The translations under genes and the position numbers were made by a program. From the NCBI GenBank assembly GCA_002325645.1, contig DCSN01000133.1, forward strand, positions 9,168-38,956: DNA of 29,789 nt. The letters run 5' to 3'. Source of the stretch: Pseudanabaena sp. UBA1465 (lineage in GTDB: Bacteria; Cyanobacteriota; Cyanobacteriia; Pseudanabaenales; Pseudanabaenaceae). Shown here one piece after another: positions 21,571 through 28,243 of this stretch. The notes under the pieces were generated by a model, which was not told the DNA's origin, did not search any database, and saw only the letters and a program-made list of their open reading frames with translations. Position 1 is the first letter of the stretch. The number at the start of each line of letters is the position of its first letter.

Positions 21571-22206
21571 ATGGTTACACTTGCCGCGAAAAATTTAAAT
21601 TTTGAAGACGTACAACATCTATTAGGCTTCCATGAGTCTGGAGAGATGGGTGTTTTTTCTGATTATTTGGATTTGGAATCTATTTCTGATTTTGAGCAAA
21701 TAGAACTAACCGAGATTTGTACTAATTTTCGGCGGTATCTATTGTCAGGTAGAGTTTCCGAAGGACAAATTAAGTTTCTTGCTCTTGCGCCTCTGATGAA
21801 TTTGACAGGTTACTATAACCAAGCGATCGAGTTACTTTTAGAAGAAAATATTCAGCGTATTGATATTCTCGAAGCGGATACTAGCATTACTGGTAGATAT
21901 GATATTTTGGCGGTTAAAAAGTCTGGAGTCCAAAATTTAACTAAACTTTGGGTGCTGATAGTTGAAGCAAAGAGAGCAGGAATTGAACCTTTTACAGGAA
22001 TTCCGCAATTATTAACCTATGCCCATGAGTCTTTGCGTTCTCAGTCTTCGGTTTGGGGTTTAGCAACAAATGGTTTACATTTTCAGTTTATTCGCATCTG
22101 TGCAGGAGAATCACCGATCTATCAGTTATTCCCTTCTTTATCGCTGATCGAGTCTGAGCCTTCTATACAGATTCTTAAAGTTCTTAAAGCTATTTGTAAA
22201 TCATAA
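21571..22206 (+). CDS. PD-(D/E)xK nuclease-like protein (annotated elsewhere as restriction endonuclease subunit R-like)
   Basis: 211 aa. The nuclease core is visible: G-R-Y-D111-I-L-A-V, then W-V-L-I-V-E132-A-K134-R, then G-I-P-Q-L-L-T-Y-A with Q146, and W-G-L-A-T-N-G. This is the type I HsdR N-terminal nuclease fold without any helicase part. Short cyanobacterial proteins of this type occur without hsdM/hsdS, as here. Role unknown. It is alone between two repeat arrays. Confidence 0.82.
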   Translation: MVTLAAKNLNFEDVQHLLGFHESGEMGVFSDYLDLESISDFEQIELTEICTNFRRYLLSGRVSEGQIKFLALAPLMNLTGYYNQAIELLLEENIQRIDILEADTSITGRYDILAVKKSGVQNLTKLWVLIVEAKRAGIEPFTGIPQLLTYAHESLRSQSSVWGLATNGLHFQFIRICAGESPIYQLFPSLSLIESEPSIQILKVLKAICKS

Positions 22207-22219
22207 GAGTTGCATGGTG

Positions 22220-22335
22220 AGATCGCCCCTCATCACCCACAAACCCGATCGCCTATTTCCCCAACACAAAACAACGATCGCCCCGTCACCAACTAACACC
22301 CAATCGCCTATTCCCACATCAAACAGCGATCGCCT
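22220..22335 (+). repeat. GATCGC direct repeat, 2.2 units (rightmost)
   Basis: Last array of the series. It contains a diverged unit (AACACAAAACAACGATCGCC, then CACCCAATCGCCTATTCCC). No unit is seen from 22336 to the end of the window. Confidence 0.9.
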
Positions 22336-22396
22336 CTTCATGTTAGTGATCGTAGATTAAAATAGTGGTGATAATGCTTGCTTAAGCCTTAAATCT

Positions 22397-22732
22397 ATGC
22401 TTACAACTATTAAAAACAAGCAATTATTTGCTTTATTGAACGAGCTAAAGTCTGGTCTAGCAGAAATCTATGGAGATAGATTGTTTTCTGTGATTCTTTT
22501 TGGCTCTCATGCAAGAGGAGATGCAACTTCCGAATCAGATATTGATGTGATGGTAGTTTTGACAGATTTTGTTAATGCAGTTGAAGAGAGAGCGAGAATG
22601 TCTGGTCTTTTTTGGCATTTCTTGAGGGAATATGATGAATTAGTCTCAATTATCCCAATATCAAAATCTCGATTTTTAGCAGGTGAAATTTCTTTTCTGA
22701 GAGTGGTTAAGCGTGAAGGTATTGAGCTATGA
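22397..22732 (+). CDS. MNT-type nucleotidyltransferase of an MNT-HEPN pair
   Basis: 111 aa. L-F-G36-S37-H-A-R-G-D-A-T-S-E-S-D48-I-D50-V-M-V-V is the complete minimal nucleotidyltransferase motif. In studied pairs such enzymes modify and silence the HEPN partner by adding nucleotides. The stop overlaps the HEPN ATG by four bases. This partner is the one missing from the HEPN relic at 9121. Confidence 0.92.
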   Translation: MLTTIKNKQLFALLNELKSGLAEIYGDRLFSVILFGSHARGDATSESDIDVMVVLTDFVNAVEERARMSGLFWHFLREYDELVSIIPISKSRFLAGEISFLRVVKREGIEL

Positions 22733-23100
22733 ATGAATTAGCAAAGTTCTTGATTCTGTCCAATGACGATCTGGAAACTGCTCAATTGCTCTGCGATTGT
22801 GGACGTTATCGTTCTGCTATATCGCGTGCTTATTATGCAATGTTTTATATGACTCAATATTTACTTCTCTCTGAAGGATTGGATACTTCTACTCATAAAG
22901 GAGTTCTTAAGATGCTTAGTCTACATTTTGTGAAAACAGGGAAAATAACTCCAAGCGTTGCAGACTTGCTGAGGGAGGCTTACGATGCTAGACAAGCTTG
23001 TGATTATGAATCTGATATGACTGAGGATGAGGAAATGGCGAAAAATGCGATCGCTAACGCTCAAGCTTTTATTTCTGAAGTAAAAATGCTACTTTCTTAG
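22729..23100 (+). CDS. HEPN-domain protein (full-length copy)
   Basis: 123 aa. M-N-E-L-A-K-F-L-I-L-S-N-D-D-L-E, then R-S-A-I-S-R-A-Y-Y-A-M-F-Y and T-S-T-H-K-G-V-L, the HEPN (PF05168-type) layout. Likely RNase toxin of the MNT-HEPN module. Bases 22741-23100 are 95% identical, without gaps, to 9121-9480. The two copies share sequence up to TTAGAA after the stop; here it is cut by the IS1634-like end. Confidence 0.9.
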   Translation: MNELAKFLILSNDDLETAQLLCDCGRYRSAISRAYYAMFYMTQYLLLSEGLDTSTHKGVLKMLSLHFVKTGKITPSVADLLREAYDARQACDYESDMTEDEEMAKNAIANAQAFISEVKMLLS

Positions 23101-23102
23101 AA

Positions 23103-23520
23103 CCCACATTCCGCTCGTAATAGAAGGGTAAAATAATAAGGGAAAGGCAATGTGAAAGCCAAGAGCAAGGAAAAGAACATTAATACTATAAACGCAGAAA
23201 TGAAAGTAACGAACCTAGACCATCTGGGAATTGTAGCAGGGATAATCGATGAGATGGGAATAGTGGAGGAAATAAACAAGAGAGTGGGGAGAAGTTCAAG
23301 GGAAAAAGTAAGCGCAGGGGTAATGGTGAAAGCAATGATCATGAATGGATTGGGGTTTGTATCCGCACCACTGTATATGTTTAGTAAATTCTTTGAAGGA
23401 AAAGCTACGGAGCATTTATTAGGGTCAGGAATAACAGCCGCCCAAATCAACGATGACCGCATCGGACAAGTACTAGATGATTTATATAAAGTAGGACTAA
23501 CCGAAACATTTTTGAGAATT
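23103..23520 (+). mobile_element. Left part of an IS1634-like element
   Basis: Begins just after the HEPN stop, where the sequence departs from the left HEPN copy: both read TTAGAA, then this one CCCACATTCCGCTCG (a probable terminal inverted repeat). It is cut at 23520 by the IS630 element and its 3' part is not present on the other side. Confidence 0.7.
23152..23520 (+). pseudogene. DUF4277 transposase, N-terminal fragment (IS1634 family)
   Basis: GTG start behind AAGGGAAAGG. About 123 codons of the usual 500-600 remain: L-D-H-L-G-I-V-A-G-I-I-D-E-M-G-I-V-E-E-I and M-V-K-A-M-I-M-N-G-L-G-F are the DUF4277 domain at the front of IS1634-type transposases. The reading frame runs on into the IS630 end until 23580. 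The DDE domain is lost, so it cannot transpose by itself. Confidence 0.85.
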
Positions 23521-23521
23521 A

Positions 23522-24579
23522 CAGCAAAATCCGATCAAACCCGCCACAAGTCTGGTAATCTAAAAACATCACAGAATTGAAATAACATATGGCAGCATAC
23601 TCGCTTGATTTACGGCAAAAGATATTAAGTGCATGGCAAAACAAAGAAAATACGCAGAGAGATTTGGCTAAACGATTTAAAGTAAGTTTATCTTTTGTGC
23701 GAGATTTTTTGCGTCGGTATCGAGAAACAAATGAGATCGCCGCAAAACCACAAGGAGGAGATCGACGCTCCAAAATCAAAGGCAAAGACGAAGAATTAGT
23801 GAAAGCAATCGTTAAAGAACAAAACGATATATATCTGCGAGAGATCAAAGAAACGCTCCAAGACACCCAAGGTATGGAGGTGAGTGTATCGAGTTTAAGC
23901 CGTACTCTTAAGCGATTGAATTTAGGGCGCAAAAAAAACTTTAGTAGCCAGTGAACAAGGCACCGAGAGAGTCCAAAAATTGCGCTATGAGTTTCGGCAT
24001 TGGCTAGATACGATAGATGTGAAAAACCTTGTATTCATTGATGAGACAGGGCTCAATCTGGCGATGACAAGGCTCTATAGCAGATGTGAAGGGGGAGGAA
24101 GAGTATATGATGACCGTCCAGGCAACAAAGGTAAAAACATTACTTTAGTTGGTGCGATGAGTGATGAGGGTTTGATCGCAGCGATGACTTTTGCAGGCAG
24201 CCTAAACACTGCAAGTTTCATAGTTTTTATTGAGAAAATATTATTACCTCAATTATGGGTTGGTGCAATTGTCGCTATGGATAATTTGCCTGTACATTAC
24301 GCGGAAATTGTGAAAAATCTAATTGAATCGGTTGGCGCTAAGGTCAAGTTCCTACCTCCTTACTCCCCTGATTTATCGCCAATCGAGTTATGTTGGTCAA
24401 AGTTGAAAGAAATTATTCGCTCTGCTAAAGCTCGTACAATTGATGCCCTTGATGCAGCTATCACTATGGCTATTAATGCTATTACTGATGAGGATGCTCT
24501 TAATTGGTTCCACCATTGTGGCATCTGCTTTGAACCTTTGAGGTAGCTCTTTTGTGGCGGGTTTGATCGGAATTTGCTG
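23522..24579 (+). mobile_element. Complete IS630-family insertion sequence with TA target duplication
   Basis: 1058 bp. The ends are inverted repeats of about 30 bp: 23522 CAGCAAAATCCGATC and, on the minus strand from 24579, CAGCAAATTCCGATC, both continuing AAACCCGCCACAA. TA flanks each end (23520-23521 and 24580-24581), the target duplication of the IS630/Tc1 group. It sits between a truncated IS1634-like gene and a truncated DUF4160 gene. Confidence 0.92.
23589..24546 (+). CDS. IS630 transposase, two overlapping frames joined by frameshift
   Basis: The first frame (23589-23954, 121 aa) holds the helix-turn-helix domain: S-L-D-L-R-Q-K-I-L-S-A-W, Q-R-D-L-A-K-R-F-K-V-S and K-P-Q-G-G-D-R-R. 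The second frame (in +1, open before and through 23980-24546) holds the DDE catalytic core: F-I-D-E-T-G-L-N, V-A-M-D-N-L-P-V-H and L-S-P-I-E-L-C-W-S-K-L-K. They meet at an A8 run (23931-23938), where reading C-G-C then A-runs into T-L-V-A-S-E-Q-G restores one protein of about 318 aa. Such A-run frameshifting or slippage is known in the IS630 family. Confidence 0.9.
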
Positions 24580-24581
24580 TA

Positions 24582-24734
24582 GCATCTGATGGAGAGTTAC
24601 TCGCAGGTGAATTACCCAAAAACAAACGAAAACTTGTCGAAGCTTGGATTGAAATTCACAGAGAAGAACTAATCGCAGATTGGCAATTAGCAGTTAACGG
24701 TCAAGAACCCTTTAAAATCGACCCTTTAAAATAA
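24582..24734 (+). pseudogene. DUF4160 gene, C-terminal remnant
   Basis: From the right TA of the IS630 element the frame reads A-S-D-G-E-L-L-A-G-E-L-P-K-N-K, then L-V-E-A-W-I-E-I-H-R-E-E-L-I-A-D-W and P-F-K-I-D-P-L-K to TAA. This is the end of a DUF4160 protein (usually about 80 aa, N-terminus R-F-Y-F-Y-S). The N-terminal part and start are missing. DUF4160 is normally followed by DUF2442, as here. Confidence 0.8.
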
Positions 24735-24749
24735 CCGAGAATAACCGAG

Positions 24750-25089
24750 ATGATGAATCAATCCCTGCGTCAAAAAAGTTAAGCCCATTGAGAACTATTG
24801 CTTGATGCTCTGGTTTGAAAATGGCGAACAAAAAATTTTCGATCTGAAGCCATATCTCAATGAAGGTGTATTTAATCAGCTAAAAAATACAGCGCTATTT
24901 GCCTCAGTTCGAGTTGTAGCTGGCTCAGTGGAATGGGAAAATGAAATCGACCTCAGTTACGATACCCTTTATCTAGAAGGAGTAACGACAAATCTAGTCG
25001 AAGATCTCCGCAACAAAATTGACATCGCCGCCGCAGAATGCGATCGCGGAGAAGGCGTTGATGGCGAAATTGCCATGTTAATCTACTAA
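24750..25089 (+). pseudogene. DUF2442 gene with a frameshift near its start
   Basis: ATG-ATG at 24750/24753 opens M-M-N-Q-S-L-R-Q-K then stops. After an A6 run (24772-24777) the next frame gives V-K-P-I-E-N-Y-C-L-M-L-W-F-E-N-G-E and continues to 25089 with F-D-L-K-P-Y-L, G-S-V-E-W-E-N-E-I-D-L and T-L-Y-L-E-G-V, the DUF2442 pattern. Removing one A joins the two. A TTG/ATG at 24802/24805 could start a shortened protein. DUF4160-DUF2442 pairs are TA-like; both members are damaged here. Confidence 0.75.
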
Positions 25090-25114
25090 AACCAACTCAT
25101 CAAACCTCTAACCC

Positions 25115-25474
25115 ATGCCCCAACTTATCCCCACTGAACTTGAAGACGGAACCATCATCTATTTTCAAGTTGAAGAAAATCCTGTCAATCCTTCTAGCAA
25201 TACTCGTTCTTTTGATCTCGGTGATAAAGCCCAATCCGCAGCCAAAGAAAAAGCAATCCAAAGCTTTCAGGCTATGCAAAATCTGGTGCGTGACTACACA
25301 GTCAATACCCTTAATGCTTTTCGCAACTTGTCCACGATTGAAGTTACTGAAATTACGCTTGAATTTGGGGTAAGTCTTGATGCTAAGGCTGGTGTGCCTT
25401 TTATTGCATCAGGTGGAACAAGTTCTAACCTAAAGATTACGGTTAAATGTGCATTTCCCAAGAAAAGTGCTTAA
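25115..25474 (+). CDS. CU044_2847 family protein (trypsin-co-occurring domain 1-like)
   Basis: 119 aa. L-I-P-T-E-L-E-D-G-T-I-I-Y-F-Q-V-E at the start and V-T-E-I-T-L-E-F-G-V-S-L-D-A-K-A-G-V-P-F-I-A near the end are the family's two conserved blocks; a helical linker lies between. Proteins of this type accompany trypsin- or CHAT-type proteases and NTPases in proposed conflict systems. A CHAT fragment and an AAA-like fragment lie 0.7 kb downstream, supporting that context. Confidence 0.78.
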   Translation: MPQLIPTELEDGTIIYFQVEENPVNPSSNTRSFDLGDKAQSAAKEKAIQSFQAMQNLVRDYTVNTLNAFRNLSTIEVTEITLEFGVSLDAKAGVPFIASGGTSSNLKITVKCAFPKKSA

Positions 25475-25518
25475 AATCTATTTGTAGCTCTCGCCAGCCT
25501 AAGACAGGAGATATTCCC

Positions 25519-26160
25519 GTGACCACATTATTACGCATTTCTCAAATAGAAACTCTAGAAGGGCAAAGCACGATTCTCCATGATATTGACTGGCAACAAT
25601 TTGAATCGATTCTTGACGATCTAGGGGGAAAGCGCAGGACAAGAATTGCTTACTTAGATGGTGTATTAGAGATTGTTATGCCTTTACCTGAACATGAAAA
25701 AATCAAAGTCCTGATTAGTTACTTTGTCCAAGTTTTGCTAGATGAATTAGCGATCGACTTTGAAGGCTATGGCTCTACTACATTCAAAGCCAAAGCTAAA
25801 AAAGTAGGGCTAGAGCCTGATGACTGCTTTTACATTCAAAATAATGTCGCCATGCGCGGTATCCGTAAACTTAATATGGCGATCGACCCACCGCCTGATT
25901 TGGCGATCGAAGTAGATGTGACTTCTAAAACTAAGTTTGATGTGTATCGCGTTCTGGGCGTACCTGAACTATGGCTATACGACAAAGCTCTCAAAATTTA
26001 TGTCTTGCAAGATGATGAATATGTTGAATCAGAACTTAGTCCCACCTTTGGCAATGTCCCTGTACGCGAGATCATTCCTCAGTTTCTAGAACTTAGTCTT
26101 AGCGAGGGACGCAGTGCTGCTATGCGTGCTTTTCGGGCTTGGATGCAAACAAACCTGTGA
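25519..26160 (+). CDS. Uma2 family endonuclease (second)
   Basis: 213 aa from GTG 25519, with GGAG eight bases upstream; the frame extends further up but that part overlaps the previous gene and lacks conservation. R-I-A-Y-L-D-G-V-L-E-I-V-M-P-L-P-E-H-E is the Uma2 N-terminal core, and P-P-P-D-L-A-I-E-V-D-V-T-S-K-T...P-E-L-W-L-Y-D the nuclease-like core. It is a different subfamily from the protein at 9595. Not obviously in a pair. Confidence 0.88.
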   Translation: MTTLLRISQIETLEGQSTILHDIDWQQFESILDDLGGKRRTRIAYLDGVLEIVMPLPEHEKIKVLISYFVQVLLDELAIDFEGYGSTTFKAKAKKVGLEPDDCFYIQNNVAMRGIRKLNMAIDPPPDLAIEVDVTSKTKFDVYRVLGVPELWLYDKALKIYVLQDDEYVESELSPTFGNVPVREIIPQFLELSLSEGRSAAMRAFRAWMQTNL

Positions 26161-26195
26161 GTAAGGAAAAAGTGAAAAAGTAAAAGGAAAAAAGT

Positions 26196-26524
26196 ATGGA
26201 TCGCAAAAAAGTCTTGCTGCTGTCGGCAAATCCAGCGAATACCGATCGCTTGCGGGTTGAGGCGGAATTTCGCGAAATTGCGGAATGCTGTCAGAAGTCA
26301 AGTTTGCGCGATCGCTTTGCCATTGTGACTAAAGGCGCGGTTCGCATTGATGACTTACAGCCGATTTTGCTGCAAGAAGTGTCGCGTGTGGTGCATTTCT
26401 CAGGGCATGGGGCGGCGGCAAATGGGTTGGTGTTGGAACATGATGATGGCACTTGGCAACTCGCACCGACTGAAGCCCTTGCGGACTTATTCCGTATCCT
26501 TCAAAATGGCATTGACTGCGTGAA
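26196..26524 (+). pseudogene. CHAT-domain protein, N-terminal fragment
   Basis: Opens M-D-R-K-K-V-L-L-L-S-A-N-P-A-N-T-D-R-L-R-V, the standard start of CHAT caspase-like domains in bacteria, and reaches V-V-H-F-S-G-H71-G with the catalytic His. It then goes F-R-I-L-Q-N-G-I-D-C-V and breaks off where V-L-N-A-C-Y/F-S (catalytic Cys) should follow. The continuation K-R-S-L-C-P-M-L is out of family and the frame stops at 26558. A deletion has joined it to an ATPase fragment. Confidence 0.85.
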
Positions 26525-26832
26525 GCGATCGCTATGCCCCATGCTTTGTTGCGTTTAAAATCCCCCGATCGCATGGGTAAATCTTCGCTGTTGGTGCGAG
26601 TCTTAGAAGAGGCGCGGCGGCTGGATAGTCTCACCACATGGCTGGATTTGCAAAAGTGCGATCGCAAGTTTTTTGAAAATATGGATCGGTTTCTGCAATG
26701 GTTTGCGGCGGTGATTGGGCGCGATTTTGGCGTGAAGGCAAAACCAATCTTCGTTTCGATCTGACGACTACCGCCAAATTAGATGGCATGGGTTTAATAT
26801 TACGCAAAGAAACTGGTGTGATTATTCGCAAT
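26525..26832 (+). pseudogene. AAA-like (AAA_35-type) ATPase fragments
   Basis: The frame at 26534-26764 gives A-L-L-R-L-K-S-P-D-R-M-G-K-S-S-L-L-V-R-V (Walker A with the first Gly replaced by Ser), then T-T-W-L-D-L-Q-K-C and F-L-Q-W-F-A-A-V-I-G-R-D-F-G. This is the front of an AAA-like domain commonly fused to CHAT. From about 26740 another frame reads T-A-K-L-D-G-M-G-L-I-L-R-K-E-T-G-V-I-I-R to a TAA at 26838, which may be the domain's C-terminal end. The middle is missing. The second identification is tentative. Confidence 0.6.
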
Positions 26833-27205
26833 CATTAAAGATGGTTGGACAATCACGCATGATCCTTTACACCTGAGATGGGGACGCAAAGATATGTATG
26901 TGGATTTGGGTGCGAAAAGATTGATCATTGCCGAGAGGTCAGAACAGAAAATTGCAGTGGAAGTCAAAAGCTTTCTTGGGTTGTCTGAAATGCAGTCTTT
27001 TTGTGATGCGGTGGGACAATTTGCAATCTATCGCGCTGTTTTACGCCGCACATATCCAGATTTCATTTTATATCTAGCAATTCGAGATGTTATCTACACT
27101 TCATTTTTTGAAGAGCCAATTGGACAAATTTTAATTGAAGATGAGAATCTTAAACTAATTATATTTGATGCTGAAAAGGAGGAAATTTTACAATGGAAAA
27201 GTTAA
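26822..27205 (+). pseudogene. XisH-family gene lacking its N-terminus
   Basis: The frame opens after a TGA at 26819 and reads F-A-I-I-K-D-G-W-T-I-T-H-D-P-L, then R-K-D-M-Y-V-D-L-G-A, I-A-V-E-V-K-S-F-L, A-V-G-Q-F-A-I-Y-R and L-K-L-I-I-F-D-A, the whole XisH pattern except about the first 15-18 residues. Only an internal ATG (26894) is available. The E-V-K motif belongs to a nuclease-like fold. XisH/XisI were first linked to excision of the fdxN element in Anabaena, but most genomic copies are unrelated to it. Confidence 0.8.
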
Positions 27206-27524
27206 TCAAATACCGCAAGATCATTCAGTCAATTTTGCTTACTTATACTGAAATTCCTTACTCTCACGGGGAATTAATTTGTAAGCCTCTCTTTGATGAA
27301 GTACATGATAGTTATTTATTAATGACTCTTGGCTGGGATCGAAAAACCCGCGTACATGGTTGCCTAATTCATCTTGATATTATCAATGGGAAAATATGGA
27401 GCGCGATGAAACTGAGGATGGTGTAACCCTAGAATTAGTTGCAGCAGGAATCCCAGCTAGTGATATTGTGTTAGCTTTTCATCCTGCGGATGTGCGTCCC
27501 TATACTGGTTACGCGATCGCTTAG
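27193..27524 (+). pseudogene. XisI-family gene with a one-base frameshift
   Basis: ATG 27193 overlaps the end of xisH. K-Y-R-K-I-I-Q-S-I-L, G-W-D-R-K-T-R-V-H-G-C-L-I-H-L-D and N-G-K-I-W are normal XisI. Then the frame is lost: the family continuation E-R-D-E-T-E-D-G-V-T-L-E-L-V-A-A-G-I and S-D-I-V-L-A-F-H...Y-A-I-A lies in the frame starting at 27399. Restoring one G in TGGGAG would rejoin them. As it stands the product stops at 27426. Confidence 0.82.
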
Positions 27525-27618
27525 ATATTAAATACCCCTTGAAATATCTTTAAATGGTAATCAGGATATGTCTAGCTGCTGATCATATATACTTTGAGCA
27601 TCTTTTGAGTTTATAAAG

Positions 27619-27831
27619 ATGAGTGCAGAGATGAGTGCAGATAGACAGGCTACTCTAAAACTGCTATTACGAGCGATCGCACTTTCTGCGGGTGACTTTG
27701 CTTTACTTTTGACGCGTTGTAACTCGATAGAGGTGCGCGATCGCATTGGGTTAGATTTAAAAACACAATTGGGGGATAGGCTTTACGATCGCCATGTCAC
27801 GGATGCCGATGGGGTGGTGAATCGTGGATGA
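27619..27831 (+). other. Short open frame, possibly the front of a lost NTPase/effector gene
   Basis: 70 codons from an ATG at 27619 (a second at 27631 lies in a 12-bp repeat). A-I-A-L-S-A-G-D-F-A-L-L-L-T-R-C-N-S-I-E-V-R-D-R-I resembles the opening of large cyanobacterial ATPase/TPR proteins (F-x-L-L-L-x-R-C-N). The rest of the gap 27525-27874 (350 bp) shows nothing else recognisable. Low confidence; the likeness is from memory of the family. Confidence 0.35.
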
Positions 27832-27874
27832 GGGGATACAGACAATTAGTGTCACGGGGTTAGAAGCTTCGCCT

Positions 27875-28243
27875 CTATAAATACGTTAACAACTCCAAAA
27901 ACTCTTCTGCTCTTTGAATCACTAACTTTGCATCTTCAGATTCTAGTCGTTCGGTGCGATCGTAATCTCCTTTGAGGCGCATTTGTTCGGCATCAATTAG
28001 GTAACGATGGTATTTACTAGGAATTTTATCTGTACGGACGAAATATTCACCAAATTTACTAATTACGGCGGAGTGCTTACTAAAACTTAGATTTTCTTCT
28101 AGTAGAAAGGCTTCGGCTATGTAAAACATTGCATAATAAGCGCGGGAAACGGCAAAATCTGCCAGTCCTTCGGCTTCTAGTAGTTTGGCGGCGCGTAGAC
28201 TATCGTAAGCTTTTTGTGCTAGAAATTGCTGCTCTTTTATCAT
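27875..28243 (-). CDS. HEPN-domain protein of an MNT-HEPN pair
   Basis: 122 aa. A-Y-D-S-L-R-A-A-K-L-L, then V-S-R-A-Y-Y-A-M-F-Y-I-A-E-A-F-L-L and S-K-H-S-A-V-I...Y-F-V-R-T-D: same HEPN subfamily as 22729 but clearly diverged. It starts inside the 3' end of the MNT gene (44-base overlap). Likely the RNase toxin half. Intact. Confidence 0.9.
   Translation of the reverse strand: MIKEQQFLAQKAYDSLRAAKLLEAEGLADFAVSRAYYAMFYIAEAFLLEENLSFSKHSAVISKFGEYFVRTDKIPSKYHRYLIDAEQMRLKGDYDRTERLESEDAKLVIQRAEEFLELLTYL

Noticed and set aside
9091..22335. Integron attC cassette array
   Set aside because: Module-by-module layout is similar, but the units lack attC-type imperfect palindromes with core sites and no integrase gene is seen in the window.
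23097..23462. Minus-strand frame opposite the IS1634-like transposase
   Set aside because: Hydrophobic antisense shadow of the DUF4277 fragment, which matches a known family on the + strand.
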